Shown here: piece after piece, positions 20,008-28,717 of the stretch
How the letters are laid out: every line of letters starts with the position of its first letter
Numbering within the stretch: the stretch's first letter is position 1
Source of the DNA: Syntrophomonadaceae bacterium
GTDB lineage: Bacteria; Bacillota; Syntrophomonadia; Syntrophomonadales; Syntrophomonadaceae
Length of the DNA stretch: 41,444 bases
Assembly: GCA_012515055.1 (NCBI GenBank)
Contig: JAAYZA010000144.1
Coordinates: forward strand, 1 to 41,444
Direction of reading: 5' to 3'
The notes under the pieces: model-generated
What the model was told of the DNA's origin: nothing
Seen by the model: the letters and a program-made list of their open reading frames with translations, nothing else
Database searches by the model: none
Position numbers and translations under genes: made by a program

Positions 20008-21372
20008 ATGAGTAATTATACTATGTTTACCGCTGCGGTAAATACAAGACTGCCTGATTCCACCGTCCTGTTAACCCGGGATTTAGCCGAAACATTGGGT
20101 CTGCAAGGATCAGAACAGGTGCATTTTCATGTAGGCCAGACCAGTTGTAAATTAACTGTTGCCATTCGCAACTCCGACAAATTGAAAATGAAACTGGCGG
20201 TCAATCCTGGGGCATTAAAAAGATTGTTTTTACAGGCGGAAAAAAACTATGGAATCAAAAAAGATATGCATGGTTTACATCTGGGTCCTGTTGTAGGTAT
20301 ATCAGCCGATGTTTCCAACGAGAAAGGCAAGCCTTTCGGCAATCAGAGCTTTTTCTTCCAGCAATTACTGCAGGCCGGTGAAGCCATGGGAGAAATTTGT
20401 TATGCTTTCAGTCCTTACAGTATCAATTGGAGTAAAGGCACCGTTGCCGGCTATACCTATGGGAAAAAAGGCTGGCTGAGAAAAACATTTCCCCTCCCCA
20501 ATGTTATTTATCCCCGGGAGAGAGCTTATGCTGTCAATCATACCTATCGCCGCCGGCTGGAAAAAGTGGGGGCGCGCTTTTTCAACCCCCCATTAGTGGG
20601 TAAATGGGAGACTTATTTGATATTGAAAAAAAACCCTGACCTCACCAGTTATTTACCGGATACCAAATTAATAAAAAATTTCAGTCAAGTTGATTTAATG
20701 CTGAAAAAATATAAAGCGGTATATTTAAAACCCACTACAGGTTCCAAAGGAAAAAACATTATCCGGGTAAGTAAAAGAAAAAATATCGCCGGCTATGAAT
20801 ATCAATATGAAATCAACAATCTGATCATAAAGGGTAATGCTCCTTCACTGAGCCGTTTGCAAAGTTCTCTGCGGCGGGTTATGGGCAATCGTAGTTATAT
20901 CGTACAGGAACAGATCGATCTGCTGCGACTGAATAATAATATCGTCGATGTTCGTATCCTGGTGCAAAAAAATGACCGAGGTGATTGGGAAACCACCGGT
21001 ATGGCTTGCCGCCAGGGCAAACGGGGCTCCATAACCAGCAATATATCTTCGGGGGGCAGCGGCAGAAAACTGGACATGGTTTTAAACCAAAATTTTGATG
21101 ATGAAAACCATCGGGCAAGAATAATAGAAGAAATTTATTTCCTGGCTATTGAATCAGCAAAAACTCTGGAAAAAACCATTGGCCCGGCTGGGGAAATGGG
21201 TGTGGACATTGGCATAGATAAATCCGGGGCGGTATGGTTCATCGAGACTAATTTAAGACCGGCCCGCCACGTGTTCCTGCTCATTGGTGAACAGGACACC
21301 AGGCTGCGATCAGTAGAAATGCCCATGTTGTATTTGCGATATTTAGCTGGTTTTACCAGTAAAGAGAGGTGA
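20008..21372 (+). CDS. YheC/YheD-type ATP-grasp ligase (paralog 1)
   Basis: YAFSPYSINWSKGTVAGYTY, VYLKPTTGSKGKNIIRV, YIVQEQIDL, MGVDIGIDKSGAVWFIETNLRPAR; ATG at 20008 with SD TTTTGGAG preferred over TTG 19996. Confidence 0.88.
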   Translation: MSNYTMFTAAVNTRLPDSTVLLTRDLAETLGLQGSEQVHFHVGQTSCKLTVAIRNSDKLKMKLAVNPGALKRLFLQAEKNYGIKKDMHGLHLGPVVGISADVSNEKGKPFGNQSFFFQQLLQAGEAMGEICYAFSPYSINWSKGTVAGYTYGKKGWLRKTFPLPNVIYPRERAYAVNHTYRRRLEKVGARFFNPPLVGKWETYLILKKNPDLTSYLPDTKLIKNFSQVDLMLKKYKAVYLKPTTGSKGKNIIRVSKRKNIAGYEYQYEINNLIIKGNAPSLSRLQSSLRRVMGNRSYIVQEQIDLLRLNNNIVDVRILVQKNDRGDWETTGMACRQGKRGSITSNISSGGSGRKLDMVLNQNFDDENHRARIIEEIYFLAIESAKTLEKTIGPAGEMGVDIGIDKSGAVWFIETNLRPARHVFLLIGEQDTRLRSVEMPMLYLRYLAGFTSKER

Positions 21373-21376
21373 ACAG

Positions 21377-22702
21377 ATGAAGATTCACGGCAGCATTTCC
21401 ATTACCAGTGCTTTGCGGGACAAATATGGGATCCCGGTTAAAGATATCATCAGGATAAGAGTAGGCAGTATCGAAGTTTCAACCAGATTAATCTGCACAG
21501 AAGGGGAACGCTGTACCTATATGCTGTCACCGGAACTGAGGCGTACCTTGCTGATAAAAAAAGGCCGCCGTTTGCTGATCAGGTATGACAGCAGTCATGA
21601 TCATATCCATTTAGGCCCGACTATTGGCATATTAACCGTATCACTAAGCCACAGGGGCCAGTATGATCCCACCAGTATCAAAGCAGAACTCATTTACTTG
21701 AGCCAGGTCAGCAGGTCGCTAATTGGCCAGACATATATTTTCACACCGGGCTCAATTAACTGGGACAGCAAAACTGTTAGGGGATATACCTTCACCAAGG
21801 GCAGCTGGGTGGGAGCTGTTTACCCATTGCCGGATGTGGTCTATGACCGCATAACCAGCCGTACTTCAGAAGCCAGGAATCTGCTGACCAAACAAAGTTT
21901 ATTACAGCTGCCTCATTTAAAATATTTCAATCCGTCATTTTTGAACAAATGGAAAGTATATCAATTATTGGTCACGAATCCTGTTGTCAGCAAGTATTTG
22001 CCTGAAACCCGGGTACTTAATCTCGAAAACTTTAAGGAGATGCTGCTCCGATACAGCACTTTATTTGTGAAGCCCAGCAATGGCAGCCTGGGTAAAGGAA
22101 TAATAAAAGTGACCCGCGGTAAGGGCGGAGCGTTGAATTTTGTGATTTATGGCCGGGGCAAGGTGAAAAATCATGCTGAAAGCCCGGAGATATTTTTTAA
22201 AAAAACAGCCCGGGTCAGGGGGGATAAACCTTATATAGTGCAACAGGGGATCCCTTTAGCACTTTACCGGGGATCGACTTTTGATTTAAGGATCATATAT
22301 CAAAAGAACCGGGAAGGAAAATGGCAGCTGGGGAAAAAATTTGTCCGGGTGGCCCCCCGGGGCAGCAGCATTTCCAATCTCAGCAGCGGCGGACGAGTAG
22401 AAATAAGTAAAAGAATACTCAACTATCTATTTAATAATAAAGAGAAAGTCAATCGGAAATTTGAAGAAGTAAAAAACTTATGCTTGCAAACGGCATCAGT
22501 TCTGGAAGATAAAAGTGATGGCATTTACGGCGAACTGGGTCTGGACATTGGCATCGATAAAAATGGGGGCCTATGGATAATCGAAGTAAATTCCAAACCG
22601 CGAAAAACCACGGCCAGCGAATTTTCGACAGCTGTTATGCGGCGAACCTTTAAAAGACCATTGGAATTCGCTGCTTATTTAGCCGGCTTTTCCATCAAAT
22701 AA
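21377..22702 (+). CDS. YheC/YheD-type ATP-grasp ligase (paralog 2)
   Basis: YIFTPGSINWDSKTVRGYTF, LFVKPSNGSLGKGIIKV, YIVQQGIPL, LGLDIGIDKNGGLWIIEVNSKP. Confidence 0.88.
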   Translation: MKIHGSISITSALRDKYGIPVKDIIRIRVGSIEVSTRLICTEGERCTYMLSPELRRTLLIKKGRRLLIRYDSSHDHIHLGPTIGILTVSLSHRGQYDPTSIKAELIYLSQVSRSLIGQTYIFTPGSINWDSKTVRGYTFTKGSWVGAVYPLPDVVYDRITSRTSEARNLLTKQSLLQLPHLKYFNPSFLNKWKVYQLLVTNPVVSKYLPETRVLNLENFKEMLLRYSTLFVKPSNGSLGKGIIKVTRGKGGALNFVIYGRGKVKNHAESPEIFFKKTARVRGDKPYIVQQGIPLALYRGSTFDLRIIYQKNREGKWQLGKKFVRVAPRGSSISNLSSGGRVEISKRILNYLFNNKEKVNRKFEEVKNLCLQTASVLEDKSDGIYGELGLDIGIDKNGGLWIIEVNSKPRKTTASEFSTAVMRRTFKRPLEFAAYLAGFSIK

Positions 22703-22806
22703 AGGTTGATTACTCTGATATAAGCCGGACCAGATTATAAAACTAATCTAAACATTGACATAATTAAAGGATTACAAGTCTGTAACAGAGAATATTTAGG
22801 CATATT

Positions 22807-22832
22807 GCTGGGGTGGGAAAACCCGCCCCGGC
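22807..22832 (+). promoter_or_regulatory. Stable 5'-leader hairpin upstream of pfk
   Basis: GCTGGGGTGGG-AAAA-CCCGCCCCGGC, 11-bp stem (2 G-U), no following T-tract. Confidence 0.55.
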
Positions 22833-22862
22833 TGCTTAAATTATATTCAGGAGGGCCATGTT

Positions 22863-23948
22863 TTGAAGAAAATAGGAATTTTAACCGGCGGCGGTGACTG
22901 CCCGGGACTCAATGCAGTTATCCGCGCCATAACCAAGACAGCCATCGGTATTTACGGAATTGAAATAATAGGTTTTATTGACGGATTTAAAGGGCTAGTG
23001 GAGAATCACTACCGGGAACTCAACTTTAAGAGTGTATCCGGGATCGGTCATACGGGAGGTACTATTTTAGGTACCAGCAATCGGGACAACCCCTTTAACT
23101 ATTTAGTCAGTGCCATGGGAGAAGAACCAGTATTCGCCGACAAGTCTGCCCAGGCAGTAAAAAACATCAATGACTCCGGTTGTGATGGTTTAATCGTTAT
23201 TGGTGGTGACGGCACTCTTAATATTGCCCAGCGCTTTCATGAAATGGGAGTAAAAATAATCGGTGTACCCAAGACAATTGACAATGATTTGATGGCAACT
23301 GATGTAACCTTTGGTTTTAATACAGCTGTTAATACAGCATCAGATGCCCTGGATAAATTACACACCACTGCAGAATCACATCATCGGGTCATGATTTTAG
23401 AAGTGATGGGCCGTTATGCCGGTTGGATTGCATTACATGCCGGCATATCCGGAGGGGCTGATGTGATTTTGATTCCGGAAATTCCTTATTCGTTGGATAA
23501 AATCATCGATAAGATCAGGTTCCGTTACAGAAATGACAAGAAATTCAGTATCATCGTTGTTGCTGAAGGTGCTGCGCCCCAGGGCGGTAAAATGGAGATA
23601 CAAAAATTGGTCCCCACCAGTCACGACCCGATAAGATTGGGTGGGATCGGTCGAAAAGTGGGTCAGGACATAGAAGAAAAAACCGGCATTGAGACCCGGG
23701 TGACAGTGCTGGGCCATCTGCAGCGAGGCGGGCAGCCGATACCCTATGACAGGATCTTATCTTCCCGGTATGGGTCGGCAGCAGTAGATGCTTTTGTTAA
23801 CAAGGAATTTGGCACCATGGTAAGCTTGCAGGGCCCATCCATTAAAACAGTGCCATTGACAGCAGCCATCAAAGATATTAAAAAAGTACCGACAGACAGC
23901 GAGATTATTAAAACCGGCCGGGCTATCGGCATCAGTTTTGGTGATTGA
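22863..23948 (+). CDS. pfkA: 6-phosphofructokinase
   Basis: GILTGGGDCPGLNAVIRA, IVIGGDGTLNIA, VPKTIDNDL, EVMGRYAGWIALHAGISGGAD, LGHLQRGGQPIPYDR; TTG start. Confidence 0.93.
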   Translation: MKKIGILTGGGDCPGLNAVIRAITKTAIGIYGIEIIGFIDGFKGLVENHYRELNFKSVSGIGHTGGTILGTSNRDNPFNYLVSAMGEEPVFADKSAQAVKNINDSGCDGLIVIGGDGTLNIAQRFHEMGVKIIGVPKTIDNDLMATDVTFGFNTAVNTASDALDKLHTTAESHHRVMILEVMGRYAGWIALHAGISGGADVILIPEIPYSLDKIIDKIRFRYRNDKKFSIIVVAEGAAPQGGKMEIQKLVPTSHDPIRLGGIGRKVGQDIEEKTGIETRVTVLGHLQRGGQPIPYDRILSSRYGSAAVDAFVNKEFGTMVSLQGPSIKTVPLTAAIKDIKKVPTDSEIIKTGRAIGISFGD

Positions 23949-23969
23949 AAAGCCTGATGGAGGTTAACC

Positions 23970-25622
23970 ATGTTAATCAGCGGTATAATGCGCAAAGAAT
24001 TTCACAGCTTGAAAAATGATGACAGCCTGGATACTGCCTGCAAAATGATGAATGATCATCACCTTTATGGAGCCCCGGTAGTAGACGACGAGGATAGAAT
24101 AGTGGGTATTTTTACCCGGCCGCATCTGATCAGAGCATTGATGAACAAGCTGCCGCCTGAAACCCCGGTGGAAAATATCATGCAATCCAAAGTAATTACC
24201 ATAAAAGTGGATCATGAAGTCAATGAAACCATCAAATTGTTTATTGAAACCGGCTATCATCATTATCCGGTAACAGATGATGAGGGACATTTGCTGGGAC
24301 TGGTGGTTTCCACCGATTTGATGCAGGAAGGAACCAGGGAATTGTATAAACTTTTGGGCAACTATAATTACGACTATACTGATTCAGCCCTGGTCCGCAT
24401 CGATACCAAAGGATATATCCGTTCCATGAGTGAAAAAGCTCTGGATTTTTTAGGTTTGGAAGCTTCCCAGATCATAAACAAACACATTATCGAAACAATT
24501 CCCATCATGGAAAAGTTCACCACCGGCATATTTTCAGATGCCCATAAAGTAAAAGAGCTGTCAACCCAGTTGAATCTGGCCGAAAAAAGGATCGAATACT
24601 ATCGCGCCGAATTAGACAGTTTACTTAATACAGACAATTCCTTTAATGAAATTATCGGTATTTCACCGGAAATGAAGAAATTACGCCAAATGGGGATGCG
24701 GGCGGCCAAAACTTCTTCGACCATTTTAATCAAGGGGGAAAGTGGAACCGGGAAAGAATTGCTGGCCCATGCCATACATAATTTCAGTCCCCGCAGCAAG
24801 GAACCCTTTATCAAAGTCAATTGTGCTGCCATACCGGAAACCCTTATTGAATCAGAATTCTTTGGTTATTGCGAAGGAGCTTTCACCGGTGCTATCAAAG
24901 GCGGAAAACCGGGTAAATTTGAACTGGCCGATGGGGGTTCAATATTCCTGGATGAAATCGGTGATTTGCAGCCCGCCCTCCAGGCCAAATTACTCCGGGT
25001 GTTACAGGAATTCGAATTTGAACGATTGGGAGCTGTAAAACCGACCCGGGTCGATGTAAGAGTAATTGCTGCCACCAACCGTAATTTAAAAGAAATGGTC
25101 GCTAATGGACAATTCCGGGAAGATCTGTTCTATCGCATCAGTGTGGTAGAGTTGGAAACAACTCCTTTGCGGGCGCGGAAAATAGACATAGATTATATGA
25201 CCGACTATTTGATCGAAAAGATATCCCATCGATTAAAAATTAAAGTTGAGGGAATCAGCCATAATGCACGAATCGCCCTGAAAAACTATGATTTTCCCGG
25301 CAATGTAAGAGAACTGGAAAACATCCTGGAAAGAGCCATTAATTTTGTTGAAGATGGTGAATTGATCGAAGTGCATCATCTGACACCAATGCTAAAAAGC
25401 ATACAGATCAAAACTGATATTTTTAAAGAAAACACCACCCCCACTTTCACCTCTCTGGCGGAAGCAGTATCATTTGCAGAAGAAACTGCCATTCGCAAGG
25501 CGCTTAAAAATTCTAAAGGCAATCGAAGTGAGGCTGCTAAAGCACTTAATATCCATAGATCATTACTGTATAAAAAAATTGTAAAATATAATATAGCCAG
25601 GAAAGGGGAGGGGAGGTATTAG
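23970..25622 (+). CDS. Sigma-54 interaction-domain regulator with N-terminal CBS pair and PAS-like region, C-terminal Fis-type HTH
   Basis: CBS repeats (IMRKEFHSLKNDDSLDTACKMM..., IMQSKVITIKVDHEVNETIKLF...), AAA+ GESGTGKELLAHAIH, GAFTGAIKGGKPGKFELA, FREDLFYRISV, Fis HTH NRSEAAKALNIHRSLLYKKI. Confidence 0.92.
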   Translation: MLISGIMRKEFHSLKNDDSLDTACKMMNDHHLYGAPVVDDEDRIVGIFTRPHLIRALMNKLPPETPVENIMQSKVITIKVDHEVNETIKLFIETGYHHYPVTDDEGHLLGLVVSTDLMQEGTRELYKLLGNYNYDYTDSALVRIDTKGYIRSMSEKALDFLGLEASQIINKHIIETIPIMEKFTTGIFSDAHKVKELSTQLNLAEKRIEYYRAELDSLLNTDNSFNEIIGISPEMKKLRQMGMRAAKTSSTILIKGESGTGKELLAHAIHNFSPRSKEPFIKVNCAAIPETLIESEFFGYCEGAFTGAIKGGKPGKFELADGGSIFLDEIGDLQPALQAKLLRVLQEFEFERLGAVKPTRVDVRVIAATNRNLKEMVANGQFREDLFYRISVVELETTPLRARKIDIDYMTDYLIEKISHRLKIKVEGISHNARIALKNYDFPGNVRELENILERAINFVEDGELIEVHHLTPMLKSIQIKTDIFKENTTPTFTSLAEAVSFAEETAIRKALKNSKGNRSEAAKALNIHRSLLYKKIVKYNIARKGEGRY

Positions 25623-26475
25623 TACCGAGATAAATAGAATTGCTGTACTGGGTGCCGGGATTATGGGGGCCGGCATTGCCCAGGCTGCTGCCCGGGCCGG
25701 AATGCAGGTCATATTAAGAGATTTGCAAAAATCTCTGGTGGAAGATGGTTTAAGAACCATTGAAGCCAATCTTGACCAGGAAATAAAAATGGGGCAGATT
25801 AAACCCGCGGACAAAGACCTGGTTTTAAGCAGGATCGAGGCTACCACTGATCTGGCACAATTATATGATGTGGATCTGGTCAATGAAGCGGTGGTAGAGA
25901 ATATGGCCGTAAAAAAGCAGCTCTTCGCTGAACTGGATGATATTTGCCCCAGGAATACCATACTGGCAAGCAACACTTCGTCATTATCCATTACAGAAAT
26001 TGCTGCAGCAACCAGACGTCAGGATCAGGTACTGGGGATGCATTTTTTCAAGCCGGTAGCAACGACATACCTGGTAGAATTGGTCAGGGGGATGGAAACC
26101 AGCGACGATACCATCAATGTGGGGAAGGATTTTGCCCAAAGGATTGGTAAATTCAGTGTTGTTGTCAATCGTGAAAGCCCTGGATTTATTGTAAACCGCA
26201 TTCTAATACCCTATATCAACGAAGCTGTTTTCGCTTATGTTGAGGGTCTGGCGGGTGTAGAAGAGATAGATACAGCAATGAAGCTGGGTGCAGGTATGCC
26301 GGAAGGTCCTCTGGAAATGGCGGACAGGATTGGTTTGGATACGGTCTATTCAGTAATGATGGTATTCTACAATGAATTCCGGGATCCTAAATATCGACCG
26401 CATCCTTTCTTTTCAACCATGGTCAGAGCAGGATATTATGGCATCAAAAGCGGCAAAGGCTTTTATAATTACTGA
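25618..26475 (+). CDS. 3-hydroxybutyryl-CoA / 3-hydroxyacyl-CoA dehydrogenase, probable ATT start
   Basis: In-frame extension ISTEINRIAVLGAGIMGAGIAQAAARAG restores the Rossmann GxGxxG upstream of the first ATG (25663); NTSSLSITEIAAATRRQDQVLGMHFFKP; SD GGGGAGG before ATT 25618. Confidence 0.85.
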   Translation: MSTEINRIAVLGAGIMGAGIAQAAARAGMQVILRDLQKSLVEDGLRTIEANLDQEIKMGQIKPADKDLVLSRIEATTDLAQLYDVDLVNEAVVENMAVKKQLFAELDDICPRNTILASNTSSLSITEIAAATRRQDQVLGMHFFKPVATTYLVELVRGMETSDDTINVGKDFAQRIGKFSVVVNRESPGFIVNRILIPYINEAVFAYVEGLAGVEEIDTAMKLGAGMPEGPLEMADRIGLDTVYSVMMVFYNEFRDPKYRPHPFFSTMVRAGYYGIKSGKGFYNY

Positions 26476-26500
26476 TCATTATATTTAAGGGGGAGTGTAA

Positions 26501-27328
26501 ATGGAATTTTTAGCAAAGAAGTCGAATGGCAGCTGGTTCGGTTTATTGTTGGGTATTGTAATTTTCGGGTTTTTCATCTGGGGCATAAATTATTCACTGG
26601 GACCGGAGGATCTGGCCCTGGCCATCATGCTTTACATACCGGTATATTTGTTTATAGGAATTTTTGTGGTACTTTTATGGGGGGCTTTTACACTTAAATA
26701 TATCTGTGACGAAGATCAACTGATAATTAACTGGGGATTTATAAAAGCGAAAATCCCCTGGAATGAGATTGAAACCATTGAGAAGATTGAAGGAAAGGTA
26801 AATTATTACTCCATACTGGGTATGAGCTGGCCCGGGTTTATTGCCGGCTTATATTCGGCCCGCGGTTTGGGTTATATTAAAATGTATGGTTCGGATAATT
26901 CCACAGGTTTTTTGCTGTTAAGAACCAACCTGGGATTGTACGGATTAACCCCTGAGAGTCCGGAATTAGCCCGTATAATTGCTTCCAGAGCAGGGAAAAC
27001 CATTGATATTGTGGACATGAATGATTTGCCCCCGGAAAAGAAAGGTATAGATTTGCATGCCGACAACTTTTATAAATTATTATTACAGATCAATGTGGTG
27101 TTCATATCCCTGTACGGTTTATATCTATTAATATTTTTTCCCGGTTCCGGAGCCCCCCGGTTTATAATATTATTGCTGATCCTGGCAGTTGCTTTGTTTT
27201 TCTTCACCCTGGGAAATGCTGCCCGGTTATATCAATTCAGCACCACAGGGGGCTATGTCATGCTAATGGTAGGCATTGCAGTGACGGGAATATTCTTCAT
27301 TCTATCATTGTCAGAAATTCATCTTTAG
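26501..27328 (+). CDS. Membrane protein with bacterial PH-like domain
   Basis: Two N-terminal TMs, then DEDQLIINWGFIKAKIPWNEIETIEKIEG (bPH/YokE-like pattern) and C-terminal TMs. Confidence 0.55.
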   Translation: MEFLAKKSNGSWFGLLLGIVIFGFFIWGINYSLGPEDLALAIMLYIPVYLFIGIFVVLLWGAFTLKYICDEDQLIINWGFIKAKIPWNEIETIEKIEGKVNYYSILGMSWPGFIAGLYSARGLGYIKMYGSDNSTGFLLLRTNLGLYGLTPESPELARIIASRAGKTIDIVDMNDLPPEKKGIDLHADNFYKLLLQINVVFISLYGLYLLIFFPGSGAPRFIILLLILAVALFFFTLGNAARLYQFSTTGGYVMLMVGIAVTGIFFILSLSEIHL

Positions 27329-27414
27329 CGGAAATCCGGGGAAAAGTCGTAGTTAACATAATATATTTATTGTAAAATAAATAACAAATGCAGCGGAAAG
27401 GTAAATGATAGAAA

Positions 27415-28479
27415 ATGCAATTAGGCATAATTGGACTGCCCACAGCAGGCAAAACTTCAATTTTTGAATTGCTTACCAATCATGTGGATGGTGATGGCAA
27501 TATAGCCAGGGCCAATCTGGCCATAGCTAAAATTCCCGATCAGCGGATCGATTTCTTATCCAATCTATACAAACCTAAAAAAACCACCTATGCACAAATA
27601 GAAGTGATAGATGTGCCCTCATTGATACCAGGGACGGCCAAAAGCACCGCCCAATTTTTAGATTCAGTGCGTAAAGCTGATGCCTTACTTATGATGGTCA
27701 GGGTTTTTGAAAATGAAAACGTACCATCATATAGCGGTGAAATAAATCCCATAAAAGATATAGAGGATATCAATTATGAATTGCTGCTGGCCGATCTGGA
27801 CCTGATAGAAAAAAGGATCCAGAGGATCAATGAAAACAAAAAGAAAAATACCATGCTGAAAGAATTGGAATTATTAGAGAAGATTCAGGCCCATCTGGAA
27901 GAAGGTTTACGCTTATCTTCATTGGAATTGAGTGATGAGGAAACAGAATTATTGTCGAATTATCAATTATTAACGTCTAAACAAATGCTTATATGTCTAA
28001 ACATTTGTGAAGACGACATTGTGGAATCTCGATTTATTGGGAAGGAGGCGGTCTATGAATATGGCCGCAGCCATAATTTGAATATTATTGAAGTATCAGC
28101 CAGTATTGAAAAAGAGATTGCCCAACTCGATGAAGTTGATAGAAAAATCTATATGCAAGAAATCGGAATTGAAGAATCGGGGGTGGTGAAAATTGCCCGC
28201 ATGATGTACAGCAGCCTGGGACTCATATCCTTTTTCACTGTGGGAGAGGATGAAGTTAAGGCCTGGACCATCAAGGAAGATACCATGGCCCGGAAAGCAG
28301 CGGGCAAGATCCACTCCGATATAGAACGGGGGTTTATACGGGCGGAAGTAATCAAATATGAGGATTTATATGAGTGGAAAAATCCCGTCCAGGTAAAGGA
28401 AAAAGGACTATTCAGATTGGAGGGCAAGGAGTATATTGTCAAGGACGGCGATATTATCAATTTTAGATTCAATGTATAG
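27415..28479 (+). CDS. YchF/OBG-family GTPase with DUF933/TGS-like C-terminus
   Basis: GLPTAGKTSIFELLT P-loop, DVPSLIPGTAK, MYSSLGLISFFTVGEDEVKAWTIKEDTMARKAAGKIHSDIERGFIRAEV. Confidence 0.9.
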   Translation: MQLGIIGLPTAGKTSIFELLTNHVDGDGNIARANLAIAKIPDQRIDFLSNLYKPKKTTYAQIEVIDVPSLIPGTAKSTAQFLDSVRKADALLMMVRVFENENVPSYSGEINPIKDIEDINYELLLADLDLIEKRIQRINENKKKNTMLKELELLEKIQAHLEEGLRLSSLELSDEETELLSNYQLLTSKQMLICLNICEDDIVESRFIGKEAVYEYGRSHNLNIIEVSASIEKEIAQLDEVDRKIYMQEIGIEESGVVKIARMMYSSLGLISFFTVGEDEVKAWTIKEDTMARKAAGKIHSDIERGFIRAEVIKYEDLYEWKNPVQVKEKGLFRLEGKEYIVKDGDIINFRFNV

Positions 28480-28612
28480 GCTGCGCTCCATTTAAGCTTC
28501 AGTTGATGGTTACATGACTTTTTTTACAGTTTGGTTTTGCGGTAAAGAACAATCTATTAGTATGTCACTACCTGTCGGGACAGGAATATAAATATAAACT
28601 ATCTACGCTCAG

Positions 28613-28640
28613 AAAGCTGACAATCTGTCAGCTTTTTTTT
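28613..28640 (+). terminator. Rho-independent terminator
   Basis: AAAGCTGACA-ATC-TGTCAGCTTTTTTTT. Confidence 0.9.
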
Positions 28641-28660
28641 ATCTATCTGGTGCAAATGAC

Positions 28661-28688
28661 ACCGAGTATTTTAATAATTCATATTATG
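28661..28688 (+). promoter_or_regulatory. Candidate SigK/SigE-like sporulation promoter
   Basis: ACC (-35) -16 nt- CATATTATG, close to the sigma-K pattern AC-N16/17-CATANNNTA, ~30 nt before the ATG of 28718. Confidence 0.35.
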
Positions 28689-28717
28689 AACTAAAGATAT
28701 ACAAAAGGAGTACTTGG

